Positions 1 to 8,553 of a stretch of DNA of 64,000 bases are shown here, piece by piece. Below the pieces are notes generated by a model. The model was given only the letters and a program-made list of their open reading frames with translations, was not told the DNA's origin and did no database searches. The first letter of the stretch is position 1; every line of letters starts with the position of its first letter. The stretch covers positions 393,531,037 to 393,595,036 of the forward strand of contig NC_080672.1 in NCBI RefSeq assembly GCF_030247195.1, in the 5' to 3' direction. The translations under genes were made by a program, and so were the position numbers. This stretch comes from Topomyia yanbarensis (taxonomy: Eukaryota > Arthropoda > Insecta > Diptera > Culicidae).

Positions 1-60
1 TATGAACGTTTTAACACCTATAAATTCACTATCGCGGTCTCAAGTATTAACTCATCGCTC

Positions 61-955
61 GCGCGATCTTGAATCGGTCACGACCGGAAGTCTCTACCCT
101 TGGCCCTAACAGCCTACAATCGTGCCTTCAGTTGGACCAATAAAAAAAATATGACGCTCATATTCACTAGACAACACGTTCTATGGCGACATGACCGAGA
201 ACTCTAATGATATGGGGACACTGACTTTTCTCTACCATCTGTACCATACACTGCAAATTAAGCATCAGATTCAAGGGTAGCGCGATCATTCAAGAATACA
301 CGCAAATATGCGAATGGTACACGGTTATAAAATCGAATGTATCCACGAGAAGTTACACAAACGCTAGAACACACGACAAACACCTTAACATAGAAACGCT
401 CGAGCCCTTCGCGATCACCCACGAACACTTGCACCCGCGACTTCACAAACAGGACAACGTCTCGATGACTAAGTGAACATTCTAACATATAAAAACGCTG
501 TCTCAAAAGTGAACCTACAAACGATCGTGTTCGCGCGACTATGAATCAGTTACGTCCGGTTGTCCCTACTGTCGGATCTAGCAACCTAGATCCAAGCCTT
601 CAGTTGGGCCGATAAAAAGTGACACTAATATCCACATGACGCGTTCCATGGCGACATGACCTGGAAGTCCAGTGATATGTTAGAACGCACTTTCTTTTAG
701 TATCTGAAGCGTACACCGAAAATTAAGTATCAGATTCACGGACCGCGCGCGATCATCCAAGAACACACGTGAATGTACGAATGGACACACAATTATAAAA
801 TCGAATTTATACACGCGAAGTAACATACATGCGACATACAAACGCCCACGCGATCGACCACGTTATCGTACAAACGCTCGAGTCCTTCGCGATGATACAC
901 GCGATCGTGAAGTTACTACGCCCGCACTTATCTGAACATTCAGAATCACGGCCCG
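61..955. repeat. Diverged tandem duplication, two units of about 470 bp
   Basis: Two consecutive units align along most of their length. GCGCGATCTTGAATCGGTCA at 61 corresponds to GCGCGACTATGAATCAGTTA at 533, CTTCAGTTGGACCAATAAAA to CTTCAGTTGGGCCGATAAAA, and CGCGATCATTCAAGAA at 281 to CGCGATCATCCAAGAA at 748. Offsets are 467-472 bp. Identity looks like roughly 70-75% by eye. No reading frame is shared between the units, so this is non-coding. It could be a decayed satellite or subrepeats of a transposon end. Confidence 0.7.
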
Positions 956-2052
956 CTGCAATTGGCCTTAAGCAGTGTTTTAGTGGGTGACTTTTCCCAT
1001 CTTGTCTGCAATTGTAGTGAGTGATTCTGACGGGGAGCCTTTCCGAGACCATAGCTCGAAAGCTTCAGTAGAGCAACTCTCGAAAAAAAAAGTTGCGTGA
1101 TCTATGATCTTAATTTTAGGATCTTAGTCACAGTTTTCGTAATTACTTTGCACGTTAACTTGATATTTTATTCTAGAGCTAACATTCCAATTTGACACGT
1201 GGAGTGCTGTGACTCTCGTTCAAGACATCCGCAACTGCTGTTAAGATATACGTAATTTCTCTTCGCCTAATTGAAAATGATTAGAGATATTATCAAAATA
1301 TCACAAACATGCATATTTCATGATTTTGTTAACTATTTCACGTGCACGAATGGTAAGTGGTGACTATTATACTTGGAATCAAGAACCAGTTTACAAATAC
1401 ATGAATAATATTTGATGATTTTATGAACTACACACGGATATTAGATCGTGACTAATATATTAAAAATCATGAACTAGTTCACGAGGATTGAAAGGAATCA
1501 TGAATAAAGTTTCGAGTTTCGTGAAATAGTTCACGAGAATGTATCCAAACTGTTTCATTTTGTTCCACTAATAAAAGCGTTACGTTCATGGTCCTAATTT
1601 CGTAACGTAAAAACGTGATTGTTCCAGAATTTATAGCACTTTATTCACTATTTTGAGAAAAAAAATCCGTGTACTAAAGGTTCAAAATGTTTTTGGATTG
1701 AACATAATGTATTTTGGTCGGATGAGGTGGGCACGCGTACGTGACTCCATTTTATATTTTTCAGCGTAAATCGACTTGGAAGGTTGTGCTTTATTTTTCC
1801 ACAATATCGTCTAAGATATTTAAATATTTATGACCCATTTGATTACAGTAAATGAGGTGCAACAAGGTTTCACGTATTAGATCAAAGAATAACTCTTTGT
1901 TACAAAACGTTACCGGTTGATACCGGATGATACCGGAAATAGTTGTTTGGAAATAGTTGTTTTAGGAATGAAACAGTTCGGAGTGGTACCCTTGCCCTCT
2001 AAAGTCGAACGATTCGAAGTCTGTCAAATAACAACCCGAATTCTAATTTATC
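956..2052. other. No gene seen; AT-rich with scattered TTCACGA/TCGTGAA motifs
   Basis: This stretch has no convincing reading frame. Between about 1320 and 1560 the motif TTCACG or its complement recurs (for example near 1338, 1479 and 1530). The segment AGGATCTTAGTCAC at about 1121 recurs at about 63843, near the other end of the window, suggesting fragments of one interspersed repeat family. Confidence 0.5.
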
Positions 2053-2064
2053 ATTGCATTTCCT

Positions 2065-2231
2065 AGGGGGTGGGCGTAGCGTAGTTGGTAAATCGATTGC
2101 CTTGTACGCACCTACCTGGGTTCGAGTCCCGACCCCGCACATAGGGTTAGAATTTTTTCATAAGAGAATTTTCTAACCCGAAGAGGCGAATGACCTTAAG
2201 GTTAAAACCACTATAATCGAAATAAAAAAAA
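2065..2231 (+). mobile_element. tRNA-derived SINE, copy 1 (167 bp)
   Basis: The head contains a Pol III A-box-like TAGCGTAGTTGGTAAATCG and a B box GGGTTCGAGTCCCGAC, then a ~90-bp body with CTAACCCGAAGAGGCGAAT, and an A-rich tail. It is flanked by a perfect 12-bp target duplication ATTGCATTTCCT (2053-2064 and 2232-2243). A copy at 43545-43709 on the other strand is about 90% identical. SINEs carry no protein and depend on a LINE enzyme for movement. It resembles the Feilai type of Aedes mosquitoes from memory, but I cannot verify that. Confidence 0.9.
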
Positions 2232-2365
2232 ATTGCATTTCCTGTGGCAGTAGTCTTATATGATTGACAGTTTTTAAGAATATTTTAAGAGTATTTACTT
2301 GAAAAATCTTCCACTTATTTCTTTATTTGCTTATTGTCGTCAAACAAGAGAGACTCTTCTATAAC

Positions 2366-2382
2366 ATCGTCCACAAAATGGA
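2366..2382 (+). repeat. Left target-site duplication of the full-length LINE
   Basis: ATCGTCCACAAAATGGA matches 8537-8553 (ATCGTCCACAAAACGGA) in 16 of 17 positions. The pair brackets the LINE exactly, with the right copy directly after its poly(A) tail. Confidence 0.9.
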
Positions 2383-2663
2383 ACGGAACGGATCGTTATA
2401 TTTCACAGTGGTGTTCGGTGTGTACATTTTAGTGAGTCAAGGTCATCCTTTGTTCGTTCGTTAGCAGCCGTTCTGCTGGTGCCGAAAGTAAATCCAGCAC
2501 ATTGTTTTCGCTGGTGCGGAACAATCGACGTTGTTTGCAGATAAGTTTTGCTTTATTTTTTTTCCCTCGTTTGCTTTCTTTCCTTTTCCCTACTTTTACT
2601 CTACCTTGTAATCAAATAATAAGACACATTCCCGTTTATATAACGCTCTGCCCTCGTGCTTAA
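2383..2663 (+). promoter_or_regulatory. LINE 5' UTR with possible internal Pol II promoter
   Basis: Elements of this group usually start with an initiator and a downstream promoter element, so that the promoter is copied with the RNA. CACAGTGG near 2404 resembles a CAGT start, and AGTCA, a fit to the RGWYV downstream element, lies 28-29 bases after that A. The exact transcription start is inferred. No TATA box is obvious. The remainder is T-rich near 2545-2590 and contains no upstream ORF of note. Confidence 0.4.
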
Positions 2664-4001
2664 ATGGCCGAGGGCGAAATACCATCTGATGTAATCATGG
2701 AAGTCCCTGATCCCCCTAATACTCGCATTGCTCCCCGTATAAAGCAGTACCCAGAAGGTTCCTCTGGGCCATGGGTGGTATATTTTCGGACCGGAGAGAA
2801 ACCGGTTAATATTTTAAAACTTTCTCGAGATCTGACTGCTAATTACCCGGCCGTAACTCAGATAACACGTGTTCGGGCAAACAAGATACGTGTTCTAGTG
2901 AATGATCTCGGGCAGGCAAACGCGATTGCTTGCTGTGAGCGCTTTACGCGGGAATTTAAAGCGTACGTGCCTTGTGTGGCCTGTGAAATCGATGGGGTAG
3001 TGTCCGAACCGGGCCTGAAATGCGAAGAACTGTTGGAGCACGGGGTTGGCTGCTTTAAGGACCCCTCTCTTGAACAGATTAAGATCTTAGAATGCAAACA
3101 ATTGTATACCGCAAACACCGAGGGAGGTAAGACTACCTACTCTCTATCAGGCTCGCTTCGGGTGACATTCGCCGGGTCCTCTCTTCCCAACTACATCCTC
3201 CTTGACAGGGTTCGCCTACCAGTTCGCCTGTTTGTACCGCGGGTCATGAGCTGCAGCAATTGCAAGCAGTTGGGCCACACAGCCACATATTGTGGAAATA
3301 AGAAACGATGCGGCAAATGCGAAGGAGAACATGAGGATGACTCTTGCGACAAAGAAACTGAAAAGTGTATTTGCTGCGGGGGCCCTTCACATGCTCTTAA
3401 ATCATGCCCTGCGTACAAGCAGCGCGGGGATAAAATTAAGCGCTCCCTTAAGGAACGCTCAAGGCGTTCTTATGCAGAAATGCTAAAGAATGCTTCGCCA
3501 TCTGTCCTGTCCGAAAATCCCTATGCTGGTTTGGCTAACGTTGAGCAAGAATCTGACGACCCACGAGAGGGAACATCTTTGGTTAACCCAGGGGAATCCA
3601 GGAAGAGGAGAAATCCAGCCTCCCCTACATTGCCCCGTAAGGGTGCCAAGGTGTCGTCCACTCAGAGTGCGCCATCTACAACCAATAAATCCAACGGAAG
3701 TGATGCACAAAAGCCGAAGCAATTTGCTCCAGGACTTGGAAATATTAATTCTAACAAGGAGTACCCACCACTTCCAGGGACACCAAAAACCCCAAGTGTC
3801 CCCTTTTTTCAAACAGATACTCAGTCCAGTAGCGGACTAATGAAATTTTCTGACATAGTGGACTTAATTTTCACAGCTTTCAATGTTACTGATCCTCTTA
3901 AAAGCCTTCTGATACGTTTTCTCCCTATAGTGCAAACATTTTTGAAGCAATTGACTACTAAATGGCCCCTCCTTGCAGCGATCGTATCCTTCGATGGCTA
4001 A
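2664..4001 (+). CDS. LINE ORF1 protein (gag-like RNA-binding protein, 445 aa)
   Basis: ORF1 proteins of I-type LINEs coat the element RNA and form the ribonucleoprotein used in retrotransposition. Residues ~35-115 contain alternating strand/helix-like sequence (GPWVVYFRTGEKPVNIL and following) that resembles an RRM-like fold, by inference. Three zinc knuckles follow: C197-x2-C200-x4-H205-x4-C210, C216-x2-C219-x3-H223-x4-C228 and C235-x2-C238-x4-H243-x4-C248. The region ~255-390 is basic and rich in Ser, Pro and Lys, likely disordered. The last ~50 residues are hydrophobic (SDIVDLIFTAF onward). Start ATG at 2664 is preceded by TTAA, a weak initiation context, but no earlier in-frame ATG was noticed. 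Its stop TAA (3999-4001) overlaps the ORF2 ATG by eight bases. The length and three-knuckle layout are normal for the family. Confidence 0.92.
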   Translation: MAEGEIPSDVIMEVPDPPNTRIAPRIKQYPEGSSGPWVVYFRTGEKPVNILKLSRDLTANYPAVTQITRVRANKIRVLVNDLGQANAIACCERFTREFKAYVPCVACEIDGVVSEPGLKCEELLEHGVGCFKDPSLEQIKILECKQLYTANTEGGKTTYSLSGSLRVTFAGSSLPNYILLDRVRLPVRLFVPRVMSCSNCKQLGHTATYCGNKKRCGKCEGEHEDDSCDKETEKCICCGGPSHALKSCPAYKQRGDKIKRSLKERSRRSYAEMLKNASPSVLSENPYAGLANVEQESDDPREGTSLVNPGESRKRRNPASPTLPRKGAKVSSTQSAPSTTNKSNGSDAQKPKQFAPGLGNINSNKEYPPLPGTPKTPSVPFFQTDTQSSSGLMKFSDIVDLIFTAFNVTDPLKSLLIRFLPIVQTFLKQLTTKWPLLAAIVSFDG

Positions 4002-7000
4002 GTCATCGAACGAGGTCACCGATTCGATCACTGTTCTACAGTGGAACAGCAGAAGTATCCTCCCGAAAATCGATTCCTTTAAATTTTTACTAAATAGTTT
4101 AAAATGTGATGCTTTCGCATTATGTGAAACTTGGTTAACTTCCGATATAAATCTCAACTTCCACGACTTTAATATAATTCGTCTGGATCGAGAAAACCCC
4201 TATGGAGGAGTACTTTTGGGGATCAAAAAGTGCTATTCTTTCAACCGAATTAACCTCCCTTCGACACCAGGCATTGAAATTGTCGCTTGTCAAGTTTTAA
4301 TCAAAGGTAAAGACCTTTGCATTGCTTCCATCTACATTCCTCCTAGAGCCTCGGTAGGGCACCGAACGCTTTGTAATATCACGGAATCCTTACCGGCACC
4401 GCGGCTAGTTCTGGGAGACTTTAACTCGCACGGTACGGTATGGGGCTGCCTTCATGATGATAATAGATCAACATTAATCCAAGATCTTTGCGATAATTTC
4501 AACATGACCATCTTAAACACGGGAGAAATGACGCGGATTCCTACACCACCAGCACGCGCAAGCGCGTTGGATTTATCGCTTTGCTCGACATCGCTACAGT
4601 TAGATTGCATGTGGAAGGTGATCCCTGATCCCCACGGTAGCGATCATTTGCCTATCGTGATTTCAATTGCTAACGGTTCAAGACCATCGAAAACAATCAA
4701 TGTCTCATATGACCTCACACGGAACATTGATTGGAAGAGTTACGCGACCGCGATATCCGTTAAAATCGAATCCACTCAAGAACTTCCTCCGGAGGAAGAG
4801 TACAGGTTTTTGGCTGGCTTGATTCTCGACAGTGCGAATCAAGCTCAGACTAAACCAGTACCCAGCGCGAATACCCATGGACGGTCTCCCACCCTGTGGT
4901 GGGATAAAGAGTGCTCAGAGCTGTACGCGGAAAAGTCCACTGCATATAAGGCCTTCCGGGAAGACGGGTTACCCGCTAGCTATCAACAGTACGCGTCGTT
5001 AGAAAGGCGAATGAAGAGTCTAATGAAAGCCAAAAAACGCAGTTATTGGCGCCGGTTCGTCGACGGGTTAACGAGAGAAACAGCGATGAGCACTCTTTGG
5101 GGTACGGCTCGACGTATGCGTAACCGTAATAGTACCAACGAGAACGTGGAATATTCAAACCGTTGGATATTCGCTTTCGCCAAGAAGATCTGTCCGGACT
5201 CTGTCCCGGTACAGAAAACGTGCCGCGCCGCGTCTCCTCCCGATACCGCGAACGAAACACCGTTTTCGATGGTGGAGTTTTCACTTGCTCTCTTATCATG
5301 CAACAATAACGCCCCAGGGTTAGACAGAATCAAATTCAACTTGCTGAAGAATCTGCCTGACACTGCAAAAAGGCGCTTGCTGAACTTATTTAACAAGTTT
5401 CTTGAGGGTAACATTGTCCCTCATGACTGGAGGCAAGTGAAGGTCATCGCCATTCAAAAACCAGGAAAACCAGCCTCCGACCACAACTCGTATCGGCCGA
5501 TTGCAATGCTGTCCTGTATTCGGAAGTTGTTCGAGAAAATGATCTTGTTTCGCCTCGACAATTGGGTTGAAGCAAATGGCTTACTGTCAGATACACAATT
5601 TGGTTTCCGCAAAGGCAAAGGGACGAACGATTGCCTTGCGTTGCTTTCTACAGAAATCCAAATGGCCTATGCTAACAAAGAGCAGATGGCATCAGTCTTC
5701 TTGGATATTAAGGAGGCTTTTGACTCAGTTTCTATCAACATTCTGTCAGAGAAGCTGCACCAGCATGGTCTTTCACCAATTTTAAATAACTTTTTGCTAA
5801 ACCTGTTGTCTGAAAAGCACATGCACTTTTCGCATGGCGATTTAACAACATCGCGATTTAGCTACATGGGTCTTCCCCAGGGCTCATGTCTAAGTCCCCT
5901 GCTCTACAATTTTTACGTGAATGACATTGACGATTGTCTTGCCAATTCATGCACGCTAAGGCAACTTGCAGACGACGGGGTGGTCTCTGTTACAGGGCCC
6001 AAAGCTGCCGACTTGCAAGGACCATTACAAAATACCTTGGACAATTTGTCTGCTTGGGCTCTTCAGCTGGGTATTGAGTTCTCCACGGAGAAAACTGAGT
6101 TGGTTGTTTTTTCTAGGAAGCGTAAGCCGGCGCAACTCCAGCTTTTATTAATGGGTGCAACGATCAACCAGGTTGTCACATTTAAATATCTCGGGGTCTG
6201 GTTCGACTCTAAAGGTACCTGGGGATGTCACATTAGGTATCTGAAACAGAAATGCCAACAAAGGATCAATTTTCTCCGAACAATAACCGGAACATGGTGG
6301 GGTGCTCACCCAGGAGACCTGATCAGGTTGTACCAAACAACGATATTGTCGGTGATGGAGTACGGGTGTTTCTGTTTCCGCTCCGCTGCGAACATACACT
6401 TCATCAAACTGGAGAGAATCCAGTATCGTTGCTTGCGCATTGCCTTGGGTTGCATGCACTCGACCCATACGATGAGTCTCGAAGTGCTGGCGGGCGTTCT
6501 TCCGCTAAAAAATCGATTTTGGGAACTCTCATATCGATTGCTCATCCGATGCGACATTCTGAACCCGTTGGTAATTGAAAACTTCGAGAGGCTCGTCGAG
6601 CTTAATTCTCAAACCCGTTTTATGTCCTTGTACTTCGACTACATGGCACAGAGCATCAATCCTTCTTCGTACAATCCCAACCGTGTCCGTTTCCTAGATA
6701 CTTCTGATTCTACTGTATTCTTCGACACATCCATGAAGGAAGAGATTCGTGGAATTCCGGACCATATACGCCCGCAGGTGATCCCCAATATATTTTATAA
6801 TAAATTCCGAGAAGTCGACTGCGACAAAATGTTTTACACTGACGGATCAAATCTCGATGGGTCCACTGGCTTCGGTATCTTCAACAATACTATCACCGCT
6901 TCATTCAAGCTCAATGATCCCGCTTCAGTTTACGTCGCAGAGTTAGCTGCAATTCAGTACACCCTTGGGATCATCGACACTCTGCCCACAGATCACTACT

Positions 7001-7680
7001 TCATCGTTTCGGACAGCCTCAGCTCTATCGAGGCTCTTCGTGCGGTGAAGCCTAAAAAGCAATTACCGTATTTTCTGGGGAAGATACAGGAGTCCTTGTG
7101 TACGTTATCTGAAAAATCTTATCAGATTACCTTTGTTTGGGTCCCCTCTCATTGTTCTATCCCGGGCAATGAAAAGGCCGACTCATTAGCAAAGGCGGGC
7201 GCATTAAATGGTGACATATACGAAAGACCAATCTGCTTCAACGAATTTTTTAGTATTTGTCGTCAGAGGACGCTCAACAGTTGGCAAACCTCGTGGAGCA
7301 ATGGGGAACTTGGACGATGGCTACATTCGATTATCCCAAAGGTATCAACGAAGCCTTGGTTCGGGGGGATGGATGTGGGTCGGGATTTTATTCGTGTAAT
7401 GTCCCGACTTATGTCCAATCACTACACCATGGATGCGCATTTGCGGCGTATTGGGCTTGCGGAGAGTAGTCTGTGCGCTTGTGACGAGGGCTATCACGAC
7501 ATCGAACACGTTGTCTGGGTGTGCGCCGGGTATTGTGACGCCAGGTCTCAGTTAAAGGAATCCCTTCGGGCCCGAGGTAGACCACCCAATGTACCAGTCC
7601 GAGATATGCTGGCAACTCGTGATTTCCCCTATATGTCCCTTATTTATACCTTCATAAAAACGATAAATATCCCAATTTAG
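3994..7680 (+). CDS. LINE ORF2 protein: endonuclease, reverse transcriptase, RNase H (1228 aa)
   Basis: This protein performs target-primed reverse transcription. The N-terminal EEP endonuclease (~12-225) shows QWN (16-18), ETW (E45), GDFNSH (D142, N144) and SDH (D217, H218). The reverse transcriptase (~484-720) shows LDIKEAFD (D571), GLPQGS (626-631) and the catalytic LADD (D660, D661). Most relatives have Y or F where this has L658. RNase H (~943-1075) has D950 in TDGS, E983 in AELAA, D1007 in SDSLS, H1053 and D1063 in GNEKADSLA, a complete set. A C-terminal finger is C1161-x-C1163-x8-H1172-x4-C1177. I chose ATG 3994 because the open frame upstream to 3973 begins with TTG only, and ATG 3994 sits on the ORF1 stop as ATGGCTAA, a layout suited to termination-reinitiation. 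No stop or frameshift was seen. Confidence 0.95.
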   Translation: MAKSSNEVTDSITVLQWNSRSILPKIDSFKFLLNSLKCDAFALCETWLTSDINLNFHDFNIIRLDRENPYGGVLLGIKKCYSFNRINLPSTPGIEIVACQVLIKGKDLCIASIYIPPRASVGHRTLCNITESLPAPRLVLGDFNSHGTVWGCLHDDNRSTLIQDLCDNFNMTILNTGEMTRIPTPPARASALDLSLCSTSLQLDCMWKVIPDPHGSDHLPIVISIANGSRPSKTINVSYDLTRNIDWKSYATAISVKIESTQELPPEEEYRFLAGLILDSANQAQTKPVPSANTHGRSPTLWWDKECSELYAEKSTAYKAFREDGLPASYQQYASLERRMKSLMKAKKRSYWRRFVDGLTRETAMSTLWGTARRMRNRNSTNENVEYSNRWIFAFAKKICPDSVPVQKTCRAASPPDTANETPFSMVEFSLALLSCNNNAPGLDRIKFNLLKNLPDTAKRRLLNLFNKFLEGNIVPHDWRQVKVIAIQKPGKPASDHNSYRPIAMLSCIRKLFEKMILFRLDNWVEANGLLSDTQFGFRKGKGTNDCLALLSTEIQMAYANKEQMASVFLDIKEAFDSVSINILSEKLHQHGLSPILNNFLLNLLSEKHMHFSHGDLTTSRFSYMGLPQGSCLSPLLYNFYVNDIDDCLANSCTLRQLADDGVVSVTGPKAADLQGPLQNTLDNLSAWALQLGIEFSTEKTELVVFSRKRKPAQLQLLLMGATINQVVTFKYLGVWFDSKGTWGCHIRYLKQKCQQRINFLRTITGTWWGAHPGDLIRLYQTTILSVMEYGCFCFRSAANIHFIKLERIQYRCLRIALGCMHSTHTMSLEVLAGVLPLKNRFWELSYRLLIRCDILNPLVIENFERLVELNSQTRFMSLYFDYMAQSINPSSYNPNRVRFLDTSDSTVFFDTSMKEEIRGIPDHIRPQVIPNIFYNKFREVDCDKMFYTDGSNLDGSTGFGIFNNTITASFKLNDPASVYVAELAAIQYTLGIIDTLPTDHYFIVSDSLSSIEALRAVKPKKQLPYFLGKIQESLCTLSEKSYQITFVWVPSHCSIPGNEKADSLAKAGALNGDIYERPICFNEFFSICRQRTLNSWQTSWSNGELGRWLHSIIPKVSTKPWFGGMDVGRDFIRVMSRLMSNHYTMDAHLRRIGLAESSLCACDEGYHDIEHVVWVCAGYCDARSQLKESLRARGRPPNVPVRDMLATRDFPYMSLIYTFIKTINIPI

Positions 7681-8536
7681 CCCCTCTCTTTTATTTCTCG
7701 TTTTTAGAGTTTCCTCCTGCCTTGTGGAACCGATCAGCTCCAGAGTGCCACTATGTAACTGCCATCGCCCTTACCACTACGCCTGCATAGAAGGAAACTG
7801 AAGCGAGAGCGACTCGAGGTCCGATGACTTTTGAAGGATTCCCCGCGGGTCCGAAGAATACCATCCGCCAATCCGGTACTCGACGACTTACTATACTGAG
7901 GCGCAAATTTGATTCGCTGATCCCCCTCCCCCCCCCCCCCCCCCGCCGTTCGAGCGAAAGTTGCAAGTTTTGCTCTTCTTTCCCTGTCTCTCCCCTGTCC
8001 TTGATACAACTGCTGCTACACTGATGCGGAAATAAGCCACCCTTTGAATATCTTGACCAAGCATAAGTTTTAGTTAAAAAATTCAAATTAGTGTTCTGTA
8101 TTCCTAGTTTTAAGATAGCTATAATTTTTACTCTTTATTGAAACTCTTGTCTTCCATCTTGTAAATAGAATTGAATCCCTAGTTTTAAGATTTCTGTGAA
8201 GTTTCTCATAAATATTTGTTCCCCCCTTTTGTGTACTAAACTATATTGTTAGTTTTAAGATAACCGTAAAATATTTCGTAAAATACTATTACTCCCCCTC
8301 TTGTATATCTTGTTTTAAATTTTTTCATAAAAAAATCTTTTGGCCCTCTTTTGTATATTGAATCTTATTTCTAGTCTTAAGATAGCTGTAAACTTTCTTT
8401 TCCTTTGCAAAAAAAAATATTTCAACATTGTAACCTCCTAGTTTTAAGATATCCAAATGTAAAAACAAAAGCATTTGGCACCGCCAAGCTAACGCATTTG
8501 TGCCTATCAAATAAACGAAATGAATAAAAAAAAAAA
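7681..8536 (+). other. LINE 3' UTR with ~60-75-bp tandem subrepeats and poly(A) tail
   Basis: The proximal part holds a C-rich run (~7921-7943). From about 8104 the motif CTAGTTTTAAGAT recurs at 8104, 8179, ~8249, 8311 (decayed), 8371 and 8438, each followed by a CTGTAAA-like segment and a CCCTCTTGTATA-like segment. That makes six units of 60-75 bp. A conserved-looking end, GCATTTGGCACCGCCAAGC, precedes AAATGAAT and 12 or more A. The terminal segment probably contains the reverse transcriptase recognition site, as inferred from other LINEs. Confidence 0.8.
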
Positions 8537-8553
8537 ATCGTCCACAAAACGGA
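8537..8553 (+). repeat. Right target-site duplication of the full-length LINE
   Basis: ATCGTCCACAAAACGGA follows the poly(A) run directly and matches 2366-2382 with one transition. Confidence 0.9.

Larger units (their letters stand above)
2383..8536 (+). mobile_element. Full-length I-superfamily non-LTR retrotransposon (~6.15 kb)
   Basis: The element has a ~280-bp 5' UTR, ORF1 (2664-4001), ORF2 (3994-7680), an ~850-bp 3' UTR and a poly(A) tail ending at 8536. It is bracketed by 17-bp target duplications with one mismatch. Both ORFs are open and all catalytic residues I checked are present. Presence of RNase H after the reverse transcriptase, together with an apurinic-type endonuclease and a three-knuckle ORF1, places it in the I superfamily (I, Loa, Outcast, Loner, R1 and relatives); the exact clade is unresolved. 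Intact ORFs and nearly identical flanks argue for a young and possibly active copy. The true 5' nucleotide may lie a few bases to about 20 bases inside 2383. Confidence 0.93.

Noticed and set aside
61..955. CRISPR array or prokaryotic operon signals
   Set aside because: No short direct repeats with regular unique spacers, and the window is clearly eukaryotic and transposon-rich.
3973..3993. ORF2 start at 3973
   Set aside because: The codon there is TTG; the first ATG is at 3994 and overlaps the ORF1 stop.
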